Assembly (NCBI RefSeq): GCF_025602895.1
Contig: NW_026516348.1
Coordinates: 33,876-97,875, forward strand
Source: Polychytrium aggregatum
Lineage: Eukaryota; Chytridiomycota; Chytridiomycetes; Polychytriales
Direction of reading: 5' to 3'
DNA: 64,000 bases
A program made the translations under genes and the position numbers. Of the stretch, positions 45,840 through 57,274 are shown piece by piece; within the stretch, counting starts at the first letter, position 1, and every line of letters starts with the position of its first letter. Below the pieces are notes generated by a model. That model was not told where the DNA came from. It was given only the letters and a program-made list of their open reading frames with translations, and searched no databases.

Positions 45840-48800
45840 TTAGCGACGAACTCCGGGCGTCGCCTTCGGCTTTGAGGGATAGCGAAGGTGGAAGTCAGCA
45901 ACAAGATCAGTGGCGTGGGAAACATTGGCAGCGGGCTCCCAAGACCGGTCAGTCTCGGAATAGCCCTTCCACTGAACCAAGTACTGTAAGCGACCACGGA
46001 AAAGCCGAGAATCGAGAACAGACTTGACCTCAAACTCTTCCTGGGAGTCAACAAGAATGGGAGGTGGTTCGGGTTGGGTGAACTCGGGAACAATGTCCTT
46101 CGTTCGGGGTTCAAGGAGGGATACATGAAAGACGGGGTGGACTTTGAGTGTGGAAGGGAGTTTAAGTTCAAAGGCAACGGGGTTGATGCGGCGAAGAACT
46201 TTAAAGGGGCCAAGCTTTTTCTGATCAAGCTTGTTGGAGGGACGAAGGGTGCGGATGTGGCGACGATCAAGAAAAACGAGGTCGCCAACGGAGATGTCGG
46301 GAGTGGGGAGACGGGATTTGTTGGCCTGCACAGTGTAGGACTCTTGGGCAACCCGGAGGTTGGCCTTGAGATCCTCGAGAACGGTCTGAAGTCGGTCGAC
46401 ACGTTCTTCGGCAGAGGGCACAACAGAGGGATCACGGATGATGGAGGGATCGAAAATGGGGTGATGGCCATGGACTGCAAAGAAGGGAGTCATGCCAGTG
46501 GAAGTGTTTTCCGAGTTGTTGTAAGTGAACTCGGCAAGGGGAAGGTGAAGGGTCCAGTCGTCTTGCAGGTAATTGCAATGGATACGCAAATACTGCTCGA
46601 TGACCTGGTTGAGAACCTCGGTCGAACCGTCGGTCTCGGGGTGGAAGGCAGAAGAAAGGGAAATCTTCGTCTTCAGAAGCTCATTGAAGCGCCTCCAGAA
46701 GGCCGAAGTAAACTGAGTTCCTCGGTCCGAAACAATAGACCGGGGACAACCATGCAAGCGGAAGATGTGGGAGAGGAAGAGTTCGGCGGTTTGCTCGCCT
46801 GTAACCGTCTTCGTGGTGGGCACAAAGTGTGCTTGTTTGGACAGGCGGTCCTTAACCACGAAGATGGAGTCAAAGCCGTTCGAAGGTGGGAGATCCGTGA
46901 TGAAGTCCATCGACAGGTCCCACCAACGTTCGGAAGGAACGGGGAGAGGGTGAAGTAAACCATAAGGGGAGTGACGGGACGGCTTGGCTCGCTGGCACGC
47001 TTCACAATTAGCAATGAAGCGACGCACAGACTTACGAAGCCGGGGCCAGTGAAAGTCCCGGGAGATGAGCTCAACGGTCTTGGCAAGACCAAAGTGACCA
47101 GCGGCAGCGGAGCAGTGACGTTGCTCAAACACTTTGAGCTGGAGCTCGGGGGAAGGGACAACGATCAGGTCTTTAAAGTAAAGGAGACCGTCACGGAAGG
47201 AGTAATCGCCATCAAGACGTTTGGCGTTAAAATCAGAAAGAGGGGAACAAGAAAGGGTGGCAGCTCGAATCTCGGAAAGAAAATCGGGGTTCGAGCCGAT
47301 AACAGTGATGCTGTCGAGAGAAATAGACTCGAACAGCTGAAGGAAGTTGGTGGAGTGGAGGGAGTCACCAGGCTTTATCTCAAAGTCAGAACGGCGACTG
47401 AGAGCATCGGCTTTGGTGTTGAGGCGACCAGGGCGGTGGTAAATGCGAAAAGCAAAGTCAGAAAGGAATTGGGCCCACCGGAACTGGCGGCGAGAAAGTT
47501 GGGAAGCGGAAGTGAACCGGGTAAGGTTCTGGTGATCGGAGAAGACAAGAGTGGGATGATCGGGGTCGGCAGCCATCAAGTAATGACGCCAGGCAGTGAA
47601 GGAATCGACAATAGCAAGGAGCTCTTTGTCGTGAGTGTCATAATTCACCTCGGCGGGACGGAATTGCCGAGAGTGAAAAGCAACGGGGTGAAGAGCGCCG
47701 TCAGGGTCAAACTGGGAAAGGACGGCACCCAAAGCAAAATCAGAAGCATCGGGCTCGATAACAGCGGGTTTGGAGAAATCAAAGTAACGAAGAATAGGTG
47801 CGGAAGTGAAGGAAAGTTTAAGAGAATCAAAAGCCTCTTGGGCCTCGGGAGACCAAGAGAAGGTGGAGGATTTGGTGGTGAGGGAAGTCAAAGGACGAGC
47901 AAGTGCAGAAAAGTCCTTGACGAAGCGGCGATAAAAGTTTGCGAAACCAATAAAGACTTGGATATCGCGAGCAGAAGAGGGAACAGGCCAAAGAGAAACG
48001 GCCTCGACCTTGGCAGGGTCCATTTTGATGCCATCGGCAGAAATGATCATGCCGAGAAAATCAACTTCAGAAAGGTCAAAAGAACACTTGGCCGGATTGA
48101 CCTTAAGGGAGTGTTCACGAAGGCGAGAAAGAACAAGCTTAACATGCTCCTCATGCTCCTGGGGATCTTTTGAGAAGATCAGGATGTCGTCAAGATAAAT
48201 GACAACACAGACACCAAGGAGGTCCGAGAAGATGTCGTTCATAAAAAACTGGAAAGCAGCGGGGGCATTCGAAAGACCAAAGGGGATAACATTGTACTCA
48301 AATGAGCCAGATTTGCAAACAAAAGCAGTCTTCCACTCATCGCCCTTCTTGACACGAACCAAGTGGTAAGCATCAGGGAGGTCAAGGTGTGAGAAGACGC
48401 GGGCAGAAGAAAGTTTATCCAGAAGATCCTGGAAGAGGGGAAGAGGGTAACGATTCTTCTTCGTGATGGCATTGAGGCCCCGGTAGTCGACGCAAAGGCG
48501 AAGACCACCATTGGGCTTCTTCACGAAGAAGCCGGGAGCACCAACGGGAGAAGAGGATTTGGAGATCCAACCACGTGCGAGGGCGTTGGTCAGATACTCC
48601 GAAAGAGCAGATTCCTCGGCCGGGGACAAAGGATAGACTTTCCCCGGCTTTGGCAAACGAGGTTCCTTTCCATCCTCGGTCCGTACAAACTCAATGGACA
48701 AGTCATACGGACGATGAGGAGGCAAGGAAGAAGGAGGGTCAGACTTGAGGCTGAAAACGTCGCCAAACTCATTGTATTTGAGTGGGACACCTCGAGAGTC

Positions 48801-49657
48801 AACAGGGGTGCCAGACTCGGCATACACCTTCGTCGTGAGCACGGACCTTATCGACACCGTAGGATACGTCTCCGGCGAAGGAGGACGGATATCCATTTGG
48901 GCAGCGAAAATGTCGAGCTTGTCTTCCCGTGCAAGACGGAGAAGACTCGCCGCATTAACAAGCTCAATGTCGGGTGAAGATAAAGCCGTTGGCTCTTCAG
49001 AAAGCGAAGCAGAGTCAAGGCGGGAAGAAAGGGAAGGCGAAGCGCCAAAGGTGGAAACCGGTGTAAGGGAAGGACCGGAGGGAGGAAGAGTCAAAGGCGA
49101 AGTGCCCGAAGGGGGAGGCGAAGAGCCGGAAGCGGACGGAGTGTCCAAGGAAGAAGCAGAGACATCCGCGAGGATGTGTCCATCAGCAAGGCAAGAGGGA
49201 TCGGAGAAAGAAAGGGAGAGGGACTTCCAATTGACAACTGGATTGTGCAAGCGCATCCAGGGAAGACCAAGAGTGATGGGAGTGGTGGAGAGTCGAGTCA
49301 CAAGAAACGAAATCGACTCGGTGTGGGAACCAATGGTCAAAGTCAAAGGCACGGTTTGAAAACGAATGAAACCGGCCGAGGAACCATCCGCAAGGGAAAC
49401 GGAGTAAGGAGTAGAAAGAGGGATAAGAGATAGTTTATGAAGATCCGCAAAGGCAGGATCAATGAGGGCAAGAGCGGTACATCCATCATCAATGAAAACA
49501 GAAAGGGAGATGGAGACCGGGCCAGAAAGACTCATGACGATAAGAGTGGCCGGAAGAAGAAGCTTATCGTCCGATAGTGACGAGTCAGAGGGGGAAGATG
49601 TTCGTATCGCCGAACAGACCACCTCGCTTACTTGCGAGGTGCTGCTCGGCTGTGAGC
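45840..49657 (-). CDS. pol: Element B1 Pol polyprotein
   Basis: About 1,290 residues in the open -1 frame entered at 49658-49664. The protease region reads VFIDDGCTALALIDP; the usual D-S/T-G is D-D-G here. RT has FGLSNAPAAFQFFM and VIYLDDILIFS near residue 504. RNase H has EPDASDFALGAVL. Integrase has the HHCC finger (AAGHFGLAKT, CEACQRAKP), SDRGTQFTSAF and ETDGSTEVLNQVIEQYLR. The chromodomain is FEVKSVLDSRLF, YLVQWKGYSETDRSWEPA near the end. No stop or shift. The chromodomain is closely similar to the remnant in element C. Confidence 0.93.
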
Positions 49658-49664
49658 ATTTCCC
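49620..49664 (-). promoter_or_regulatory. Predicted -1 frameshift signal, B1
   Basis: GGGAAAT (complement of 49658-49664) in gag phase. After 16 bases CACCTCGC pairs with GCGAGGTG across a 6-base loop that contains the gag TAA. The spacer is longer than the 5-9 bases usually seen, so this is the weakest of the three families. Confidence 0.6.
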
Positions 49665-49761
49665 GAGTTCCGTTTGACCAGAACCGGGCACTGCTGAACA
49701 TCGCGACTGCCGGGACAAGACTTTTCCCCGCAGTACAAGCAGAGACCCTGCTCACGACGTC
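49628..49761 (-). pseudogene. gag: B1 Gag, 3' part (zinc-finger region)
   Basis: Encodes REQGLCLYCGEKSCPGSRD and the rest of an atypical zinc knuckle (C-x2-C, then C-P-x-x-x-D-V-Q-Q-CP), ending NAHSRAAPRK. Separated from the 5' part by A3 at the ACGTC duplication. Confidence 0.85.
49757..49761. repeat. Target-site duplication of A3 (left copy)
   Basis: ACGTC; second copy at 55229-55233. Confidence 0.9.
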
Positions 49762-50070
49762 TGTAACGTCCACTACTGGGACGTTGGGGCAAGACGGGGA
49801 GGGAGGGGGTACAAGACAAGACAGGACGGGGCAGAACAGGGCGGTGCTAGGCTACTCTAGCGGACGGGTGAGCTCGGGGAGCACTTACGTTTATTCACGA
49901 TAAAACCGAACTCCAGACAAACGGGGGGAACGGGGGCAACCCGCAGGTATACCCTGCGGTGGCCTGCCTGCGGTGCGTGAAAACGCAAAGCGCAGCACAG
50001 GTCACGACCCACTGCGCCGCGCAGTACGCGCAGTACGCGCAGCACAGCGTCGGAGATACCATCTCCTACA
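49762..50070 (-). repeat. 3' LTR of A3
   Basis: 309 bp, as in A1. Confidence 0.93.
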
Positions 50071-50079
50071 CTCCCACAC

Positions 50080-53000
50080 TTAAGAAGGCTTCCTGCGAGG
50101 AGCCCTGCGTGTGCTCTTTATTTGGGGCTCCTCGAGGTGTTTACCGTATTTACTCAGCTCCTCGGGTGCATGGGACAAGTCCTCCAGTGTTTGCCATGTG
50201 TTGCCCGAGTGTGGGTAACCAACCCACTTGACATAAAACCGAAGTGACCCATCAGCCACTTTCTTGTGCCTCACGATCCTTTCGACTTCATATTCTTGAG
50301 TATAGTATTGTCCGAGGTCGTCTTCCAGTGGTGCGTCGTCCGGGACACCTTCGTCGGCGTCGGGGAACTGTGCTGGACTGCGGGTCGTGTGGCGACGCAG
50401 CTTGGACACATGGAAGACAGGATGGAGCTTGCTTCCAGGTGGCAAGTCCAACAGGTAGTTGAGGGGACTGGGTCGGGCCGCTATCTTGAACGGTCCTCGG
50501 TACTTGGGCAACAACTTCTTTGACTGGGCTTCGGGGACCTTGATGTTGTCGGCGTCCAGGTAGACAAGGTCTCCAACTTCAAAGGAGACATCCTGGTGTC
50601 GGCGGTCGTAGTACTTCGCCATCACTTGTTGCGCATCCGTGAGCGCGTCGGCGATCATCTTGTGTCGGACTTGATGATCTTTGACAAAGGCACTTGGTTT
50701 GGGAGGCAATCCAGCCGTGGACTCGGTCAGTGTCAAGGAGGTGGGAACATCAGGCTGGAATCCGTAGAGCGCCTCAAAGGGGCTCAAGCCAGTTGTGCTC
50801 GACTTGGCGGTGTTGTATGCAAACTCTGCATGACTCAGCTGTATGTCCCAGTCGTCTTGGCTGGTCGAGGCGTATGTCCTCAGGTATTGCTCGAGGGTGC
50901 GGATCGTCCGCTCGGACTGTCCATCCGTTTGTTGGTGGTGCGAGGTTGACATGTTCAGCTTGGTGCCGAGATGGTCGAACAGACTTGTCCAAAACAAGGA
51001 GGTGAATCGGGGGTCTCGATCACTGACGATGGACTTTGGGAGGCCGTGGTGCTTGAACACATGCTTGAAGAACAGCAGTGCAAGGTCAGGCGCGGAGCAT
51101 GTCGTCTGGCACGGCACAAAGTGTGCCATCTTGCTGAACCTGTCGACAAAGACAGCGATTGCATCGTGGTCCAACTTGGTCGTCGGTAGATGCGTGATGA
51201 GATCCATGGACATGCTGGTCCAGGGGCGGTCGGGAACAGGCAGGGGTTGCAGCAATCCTTGCTCTCGGGTCGTGCGTGACTTGACCATCTTGCAGGTATG
51301 GCAGGACTCGATGTACTTCTCGACGGTGCGCTTCATTCCAGGCCAGTATGCGACTTTGGCCAGTCGGTCGTATGTCTTCTCGACTCCAAAGTGTCCAGCG
51401 AGGGGCGAGTCGTGGACCTCTTGGAGCAACTTGGTCTTCAACGACGGAATGTCCGGCACACAGACACGGCTGTCCTTCTTCAGGAGGAGCAGGCCATCAC
51501 GCACTGTGTACTCGGATGATTCGTCGTCCTTGGGGAGCTTAGACACCTTTCGGAACAGTTCTCCGAACTGTTTGTCGTTGGCGATGTTGTCTCGGACAAC
51601 ATCCAGCATCGTGTTGTCGACACTGACAGTCGACTCGTACAGTGACGCCAATTGGTAGTCGGGGCGTCGGGACAGTGCGTCAGGCACCACATTGAGTTTG
51701 CCTTTCTGGTATACAACCTCGTAGTTGTACTCGGCGAGGAACTCCATCCATCGCGCTTGGCGTCGGCTCAGGTTCTTCTTGGTGTCGAGGTAACGCAGTG
51801 ACTGGTGGTCCGTCACAATCTTGAAGGGCTTGGCGGTACCGTGGAGGTACACTCGGAACTTCTGCAGCGCGTAGATGATCGCAAGCTGCTCCTTCTCGTG
51901 CACGGGATAGTTGATCTCGTGTTGGGACAGTTTGCGCGACTCGAAGGCAACGGGCCTTCCCTCCTGCATCAAAACAGCTCCCACCGCAAAGTCGGAGGCG
52001 TCGGTGTGCACGGAGACATCCGTGTTCGGGTCGAACACAGCGAGGACAGGAGCGTTCGTCAAGGCGTGCTTGAGGGTCTCGAACGCTTGGCGTTGTGGGT
52101 GGTCCCACACGAAGGGGCACTCTTTGCGGAGTAGGTCTGTGAGTGGACCGGCAGTGCGCGCCAGATCGGGGATGAATCGGCGGTAGTAGTTGACGAGACC
52201 GAGAAACGACTGCACGTCAGAGACGCATGCGAGCGGCGGCCACTCGACCACAGACTTGACCTTGGCGGGGTCGACTTCGATTCCTCTTCCTGAGACAACG
52301 TGTCCCAGGAACGGGACTTGATTCTTGAAGAACTCACACTTGGACAGTTTGGCATACAACTTGTGCTCGCGTAGCTTGGCCAGCACGCGGGCGACATGAC
52401 CTTCATGGGTCGCTTCATCCTTGCTGTACACAAGGATATCATCCAGGTACACGATGACAGAGTTGTCGAGCTCTTGGCGGAACACATCGTTCATCAGCTG
52501 CATGAACGTGGCAGGTGCGTTCGTCAATCCGAACGGCAGCACTAGGAACTCGTACAGTCCGTAGCGAGTCCTGAAGGCGGTCTTGTGGACATCATCCTCG
52601 TGGATGCGGATCTGATGGTAGCCTGAGCGGAGGTCTATCTTGCTAAAGACCTTTGCTCCACTCAGACGATCCATCAACTCGTCGATCCTGGGCAACGGGT
52701 AGGTGTTCTTGATGGTCTGTTTGTTTAGTGCGCGATAGTCGACGCACATCCTGAGATCACCTTCTTTCTTCTTGACAAAGAGCACTGGTGCACCATACGG
52801 TGACTGGCTCGGGCGGATGAACCCATGGGCGAGGAGGTCATCCAACTGGCGCTTGAGTTCGTCCATCTCCGTCAGCGACAGTTGGTACGTCGGTCTTGAC
52901 GGAGGCGACGAGCCTGGTTCGATGTCGATGCGATGATCGACGGTGCGTTGGGGTGGCAGGCATTGTGGCAACTGGTCGGGGAATACGTCCTTGTACTCGT

Positions 53001-53991
53001 CGAGCAGCTTGGTCACCACAGGCGGGGGACCGGGACCGGCTTGGTCGGTGTCGTCGACCTCACGCACGACACAGAGGAACGACGTGTCCTTCTTGATCAG
53101 CCTCTTGAATTGCATGGCTGAGAGGAGAGGTGGCATGTTGGGTGAGGCCATGCCCTGCAGGACAATGTCAGGGCCAACACGGACAGTGCGGCCTTTCCAG
53201 TCGACGACTGGAGTCGGCTCGGCACGAGCAAGCCAGCTCATGCCGAGGATGGCATCGAACTTGGTGTCGATCACTTGGAACAACAGGACAGGATGGTACT
53301 TGGGATGGAGGGCCACTCGCAGGACCACTTGGTGTGTGCACTGCTGCACACGATCGTCTGCAAGCGCCACACTCATCGGCGACTTCTTCTTGGTTGCATG
53401 TATGTTGAGCTCCTGGAGCAAGCGTCTGCTGACAAAGTTGCAGCTTGCTCCAGAGTCCACCATCATTCGGACGGTGTGACCTTGGACGGTGGCAGGGAGG
53501 TACAGCAGGGACTCTTCATGGTCCTCCTGCACAGCCTCCTGCACCATGACTTGACTTGGGGGAACGGGCGACACTTGGTCTTGGTTGGCTTCATCACGGC
53601 CACTCGGACATTTTGGATAGGGTTCGGCCATTGCGGGGGCCTGCGGCGTCAGCACGCCATTGCACACGACGTCCACGGCTTGCGGACACATGTCGGAAGC
53701 ATCCGACACACACGACTTGACAGGGGTGAGGGCACAGGCGGTCCTGTCCCTCAAGGGTTCTTGATTTTCTTTTTTGTTTTGGTTTTCAATTTTGGTTTTC
53801 TCTTCACGTTCGTGGAGAGGCAGGCGGCTTGCGCCACCATGCACCTCTCGCACGACGCACAACACTTGGTTTGTTTCTCCTTCGGGGGAGGGGGCGAGGT
53901 GAACTTCCTCTGGAGACGCGTGGACTGCATTGAGCAATCCACGGCGTTGGTCTCCTACTAGGGCTCCAGAGCCACCTAGTAGGGTCGGCCG
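50080..53991 (-). CDS. pol: Element A3 Pol polyprotein
   Basis: Same predicted 1,310-residue product as A1: [45 protein letters not shown] and FYVKWVGYP are all present. Undamaged, so A3 remains potentially autonomous although it sits inside a dead element. Confidence 0.95.
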   Translation of the reverse strand, partial: RPTLLGGSGALVGDQRRGLLNAVHASPEEVHLAPSPEGETNQVLCVVREVHGGASRLPLHEREEKTKIENQNKKENQEPLRDRTACALTPVKSCVSDASDMCPQAVDVVCNGVLTPQAPAMAEPYPKCPSGRDEANQDQVSPVPPSQVMVQEAVQEDHEESLLYLPATVQGHTVRMMVDSGASCNFVSRRLLQELNIHATKKKSPMSVALADDRVQQCTHQVVLRVALHPKYHPVLLFQVIDTKFDAILGMSWLARAEPTPVVDWKGRTVRVGPDIVLQGMASPNMPPLLSAMQFKRLIKKDTSFLCVVREVDDTDQAGPGPPPVVTKLLDEYKDVFPDQLPQCLPPQRTVDHRIDIEPGSSPPSRPTYQLSLTEMDELKRQLDDLLAHGFIRPSQSPYGAPVLFVKKKEGDLRMCVDYRALNKQTIKNTYPLPRIDELMDRLSGAKVFSKIDLRSGYHQIRIHEDDVHKTAFRTRYGLYEFLVLPFGLTNAPATFMQLMNDVFRQELDNSVIVYLDDILVYSKDEATHEGHVARVLAKLREHKLYAKLSKCEFFKNQVPFLGHVVSGRGIEVDPAKVKSVVEWPPLACVSDVQSFLGLVNYYRRFIPDLARTAGPLTDLLRKECPFVWDHPQRQAFETLKHALTNAPVLAVFDPNTDVSVHTDASDFAVGAVLMQEGRPVAFESRKLSQHEINYPVHEKEQLAIIYALQKFRVYLHGTAKPFKIVTDHQSLRYLDTKKNLSRRQARWMEFLAEYNYEVVYQKGKLNVVPDALSRRPDYQLASLYESTVSVDNTMLDVVRDNIANDKQFGELFRKVSKLPKDDESSEYTVRDGLLLLKKDSRVCVPDIPSLKTKLLQEVHDSPLAGHFGVEKTYDRLAKVAYWPGMKRTVEKYIESCHTCKMVKSRTTREQGLLQPLPVPDRPWTSMSMDLITHLPTTKLDHDAIAVFVDRFSKMAHFVPCQTTCSAPDLALLFFKHVFKHHGLPKSIVSDRDPRFTSLFWTSLFDHLGTKLNMSTSHHQQTDGQSERTIRTLEQYLRTYASTSQDDWDIQLSHAEFAYNTAKSSTTGLSPFEALYGFQPDVPTSLTLTESTAGLPPKPSAFVKDHQVRHKMIADALTDAQQVMAKYYDRRHQDVSFEVGDLVYLDADNIKVPEAQSKKLLPKYRGPFKIAARPSPLNYLLDLPPGSKLHPVFHVSKLRRHTTRSPAQFPDADEGVPDDAPLEDDLGQYYTQEYEVERIVRHKKVADGSLRFYVKWVGYPHSGNTWQTLEDLSHAPEELSKYGKHLEEPQIKSTRRAPRRKPS

Positions 53992-53997
53992 TTTCCC
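53954..53997 (-). promoter_or_regulatory. Predicted -1 frameshift signal, A3
   Basis: Same heptamer, spacer and stem as A1 and A2. Confidence 0.8.
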
Positions 53998-54797
53998 GAC
54001 TTCATGGGGCACTCCTTGGCCTGGTGTCCCGGTCGGTGACAGAAGAAGCAGGAACCATGGCGGAGGTCCTCCTGCTTCTGTCTGTCCTTGGGGGAGACAG
54101 TGGCAGCTTGCTGGAACCGGGAGCGGGGAGGGCCACGAGCCTCCATGGCGTTGACGTCAACGTCCATGGGCTCAGGCATGGGTCTTGCGGGCGGGGCCGG
54201 GCGAGGCGGACGGGCTGGGACGTGATGAGACCGATGGCCGCCTGCCAGCTGCGGGTAGAACTGGCGGCCATGGTACTGGACGTTGTCGAGGTTCTCGGCA
54301 ACGTCCATCATCACGTCCAGGGACTTGCGGGCATCAGGGTTGCTGGCGATGTACTCTCTGATCTTGGGCTTGAGGCCCTTCTGGAAGAGGTACATCGCAT
54401 CAGCAGAGCCCAGCTCCTCAATCTGGGAGGAGAGGTCTTCAAACTCCTCGATGTAGCGGGTCACAGAACCACGCTGCACGAGAGAGTATAGCTTGTCACG
54501 GGCAATGAGTTCAGCATTGGGGCTGCCGAAGCGGCGACGGAGGCGGTCCTTGAAGTCGTCAAACACACCTTCGCTCTGCTCGTCGAACCCTTGGCGGCGG
54601 TACCAACGGTACGCCTGGTCCTTTAAGCAGAGCTTGGCGGCGACGATGTGGTGGGTGGGGGCGACTTGGGCAGCATCGAGGTAGTCCTCGAGTTGCTGCA
54701 GCCAGTCCTCCACCGAGGAGGAGCGGCTCTTCCCAGTAAACACTGGGGCACGGAAGGTCTTGAGGAAGGCTTCCGGAAGTGGGCGGGGGTTGCTCAT
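53976..54797 (-). CDS. gag: Element A3 Gag
   Basis: 273 residues, same prediction as A1 Gag, with [15 protein letters not shown] and the MKSGNGRPY end at the slip site. Confidence 0.93.
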   Translation of the reverse strand: MSNPRPLPEAFLKTFRAPVFTGKSRSSSVEDWLQQLEDYLDAAQVAPTHHIVAAKLCLKDQAYRWYRRQGFDEQSEGVFDDFKDRLRRRFGSPNAELIARDKLYSLVQRGSVTRYIEEFEDLSSQIEELGSADAMYLFQKGLKPKIREYIASNPDARKSLDVMMDVAENLDNVQYHGRQFYPQLAGGHRSHHVPARPPRPAPPARPMPEPMDVDVNAMEARGPPRSRFQQAATVSPKDRQKQEDLRHGSCFFCHRPGHQAKECPMKSGNGRPY

Positions 54798-54919
54798 GGC
54801 AGGGGCAGGCTCCAGGGACAGAGAGGAGAGTCGGTCGGCAAGAGAGGCGGGATCCAGCTTGAGGATCTAGAAAGAGGACAAACAGGACGAAAACAAGACG
54901 AGGATTTCCGATGCTACCA

Positions 54920-55228
54920 TGCAACGTCCACTACTGGGACGTTGGGGCAAGACGGGGAGGGAGGGGGTACAAGACAAGACAGGACGGGGCAGAACAGGGC
55001 GGTGCTAGGCTACTCTAGCGGACGGGTGAGCTCGGGGAGCACTTACGTTTATTCACGATAAAACCGAACTCCAGACAAACGGGGGGAACGGGGGCAACCC
55101 GCAGGTATACCCTGCGGTGGCCTGCCTGCGGTGCGTGAAAACGCAAAGCGCAGCACAGGTCACGACCCACTGCGCCGCGCAGTACGCGCAGTACGCGCAG
55201 CACAGCGTCGGAGATACCATCTCCTACA
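54920..55228 (-). repeat. 5' LTR of A3
   Basis: 309 bp with the terminal T-to-C change noted above; followed by ACGTC. Confidence 0.92.
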
Positions 55229-56053
55229 ACGTCGCTTTTTCTCGACGTCGGAGAGCTTAGCAGGGCGGACCGAGACAGAGTCAAGGTCCATGGGAGTGGG
55301 TGCAGAAGAGGAGGAAGAAGAAACATGCGCGGGAGAATGGTGGTGATGGGGAGCAGAGCGAGAAGAAGGAGGAGGAGGTTGGGAACGGGAGGAGACCTTG
55401 AGACGATGAAGGGCATCGTCGTACTCGACCGCTGCCTTGATCAACTCAGGCAAGGAAGCGGGAGCGGGGCGGAGACCGATGAGGTGGAACTTGACCTCAG
55501 ACTTCAGACCCTCCTTGAAGAAGTGCATCTTGGTGGGTTCATCGGTCTGGACGCGGGCGGCAAGCTGGACGAAGCGGGTGGCAAAGGCTTGGCAGGACTT
55601 GAGCTGGACCAAGCGCTTGAGGTCGTTCAAGGCCTTATCTTGCGAGGAGGCCGTGTCCTCACCGAAGGTCGACTTGAGGGCAACTTCGAAATCGGCGAAG
55701 GAAGCGGGGAAACGGTTGGCCATGTAGAATGCGGCCTCGTACCACTTGAAGGCCTCGCCGCGGAGGAAGGAGGTGGCGTAGAGGACCTTCTGGCGCTCGG
55801 GCGCAAAGAAGGCAGGATCGGCGAGGAAGACCAGGTGGCACTGGGCGAGGAAGGCCGTCGTCTCGTCCCGGGAACCTAGGAACTCCTTGGGCTTGTTCAC
55901 CTGGTAGACCTGGCGGGGAGCGGCGGCGGGAGCTTGCAGATCTTGGATCTGACGATGGAGAGCAGCGTTCTGGGTCATGAGGGCGTTCATACGCTCCTCC
56001 ATGCGCGCCAGATACGCATTCAAGTCTGCAGGGGGTGCAGCAGGCTCAGCCAT
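55229..56053 (-). pseudogene. gag: B1 Gag, 5' part
   Basis: From the ATG at 56053 (MAEPAAPPADLNAYLARMEE, a coiled coil with LMTQNAALHRQIQDLQ). The Retrotrans_gag core follows (FLAQCHLVFLADP, SFLRGEAFKWYEAAFYMANR, CQAFATRFVQLAARV), then a Ser/Pro-rich linker up to VEKKR, where A3 is inserted. Without A3 the protein would be about 317 residues. The frame is intact on both sides. Confidence 0.87.
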
Positions 56054-56110
56054 CGGATCGGTAAGGGAAAGAGAGGCGAAAGAAGAAGAAAGGCCGGGAA
56101 GCCAAGAGGG

Positions 56111-56122
56111 AGCGTTCAAAAT
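56111..56122 (-). other. Self-priming primer-binding site of B1
   Basis: Minus strand ATTTTGAACGCT, two bases after the LTR end. Its complement AGCGTTCAAAAT occurs inside the 5' LTR (complement of 56321-56332), 39 bases after the first T of TATAAATA (complement of 56364-56371): the same geometry as element C. Confidence 0.78.
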
Positions 56123-56124
56123 GA

Positions 56125-56914
56125 TGTTAGAGTCCAAAGGGGACTCAGCGGCAAAAGAAGAAGTGAGCTCGAAGTGAGCTCAGGGAAAGCAAGGGTAAAG
56201 TCCGAAGTGGACTCGGAGAGGGAGCGAGGGAAGCAAAGATCCGTTCAAGATAAGACTAGTCTCGAAATGAGACGTGAGGAACACTCAGAGAATAAAGTAG
56301 AAGGCACTTTATTTAGTCCTATTTTGAACGCTGAGGTTCGACTACACATCGCGGGGGTCAGGCTATTTATAGACAAGTCCGGACTTGGCAGCGAAGGGCG
56401 GCCAAGGGAGGGAAAAGTGGGCGATCGAGCGGGGCGAAGGGGGCGATGCACGAACGAGGGCCGAGAAGGACCACCGAGATAGGCAGAGAACCAAAGCGAG
56501 AGAGGCGCAAGCAAAAGCGAAGCACCTGGCAGGAGAAACGTGCAAAGGCGAAGCAATGTGACTCAACGTCCAAGAAGCGGATTGGTCAAGTATAAGGTTG
56601 GGGCAAATGCATGCGAGATGAACAAGAGATCGGGGCGGTCAGGCAGGTCATGAGTCACCGGTGGGGGACACATGACCGGCAGCCGAATTGCAACCAATCG
56701 CAGCAAGGCGCGTGCACAAACAAACCGGCGCGTGCGAAGAAGACAAAGGAAGCGGAGCAGCGCGGGGAAACGGAAGTGCGGAAGGAGCGGAAAAGACAGG
56801 CAAAAGGCGGAAAATCGGAGGGGAACTGCAAAGCTACACACAAACAAACAGAAAGGCAAAAGAACAGCCAAGTGTGCAGTCAAGGTGGAAAACAAGCAGG
56901 AGCTATCCCTAACA
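56125..56914 (-). repeat. 5' LTR of B1 (790 bp)
   Basis: As 45036-45827 apart from two homopolymer indels. Followed by CCACA. Confidence 0.93.
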
Positions 56915-56919
56915 CCACA

Positions 56920-57191
56920 CCCGTCCGGGCCGATGCAGAGACCGGCATCCTCGCCCGTATCCGTGTGGCAGGCGCTGACGAGCTCTGGAGTGGATCGTCG
57001 TTCAGGATGCGGTGTGAGTTCAGCACGGCCCTCTGCATATCCAGGCGGATGCCCTTGATCCTCTGGCGGAAATGCTCGACCTGGATGTCCTTTGCGCCCG
57101 AGTTGGGATGCAGGGCCATATAGCGATCCATCTCGACAAGGGCGTCGTTCAGCTCGCCTTGGAGCACACGTATGAATGGGGACTGGCTCAT
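56920..57191 (-). pseudogene. Small helical gene, 5' part, interrupted by B1
   Basis: Starts MSQSPFIRVLQGELNDALVE at the complement of 57189-57191. The first ~65 residues form amphipathic helices (VEHFRQRIKGIRLDMQRAVL); then a short basic region. B1 inserted near the end; the frame resumes at 45035 for about 14 codons with a lysine-rich tail. The full product was about 106 residues. Function unknown. Diverges from the 57275 gene over 83 bases. Confidence 0.7.
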
Positions 57192-57221
57192 TTTCGTTTT
57201 GTATGAGTGTGCTGCTGCATT

Positions 57222-57231
57222 TTCTTCAATA
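57222..57231 (+). promoter_or_regulatory. AT-rich box of the 57275 gene
   Basis: TTCAATATATTTTC about 45-50 bases before the chosen ATG. Confidence 0.45.
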
Positions 57232-57274
57232 TATTTTCACTGTGCAAACCAGCAGGACCCGACCGATTCCCACC

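Larger units (their letters stand above)
49762..55228 (-). mobile_element. Element A3: full-length chromovirus A, nested in B1 gag
   Basis: 5,467 bp, the same length as A1 (offset 36,545), LTRs 49762-50070 and 54920-55228. Its 5' LTR has one visible change, the terminal TGTAACG being TGCAACG on the plus strand (54920-54926). gag and pol predict the same proteins as A1. Primer site complement of 54908-54919. Confidence 0.95.
45036..56914 (-). mobile_element. Element B1: Ty3/gypsy chromovirus, interrupted by nested A3
   Basis: Flanked by CCACA (45031-45035 and 56915-56919). LTRs of 792 and 790 bp differ only by two 1-base homopolymer indels that I can see. Without the nested A3 and one ACGTC copy the element is about 6.4 kb. 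Pol is open throughout; gag is split by A3. The polypurine tract AAGGAAGGGGATGA lies directly before the 3' LTR (complement of 45828-45841). A B1 transcript starting in its own LTR would carry 5.5 kb of A3 in gag, so the copy is dead. It interrupts the small 57191(-) gene. Confidence 0.94.

Noticed and set aside
46074-48173. Two long plus-strand frames (294 and 400 aa) opposite B1 pol
   Set aside because: They are antisense to intact RT and integrase codons, consist of low-complexity G/E/R-rich sequence and match no family.
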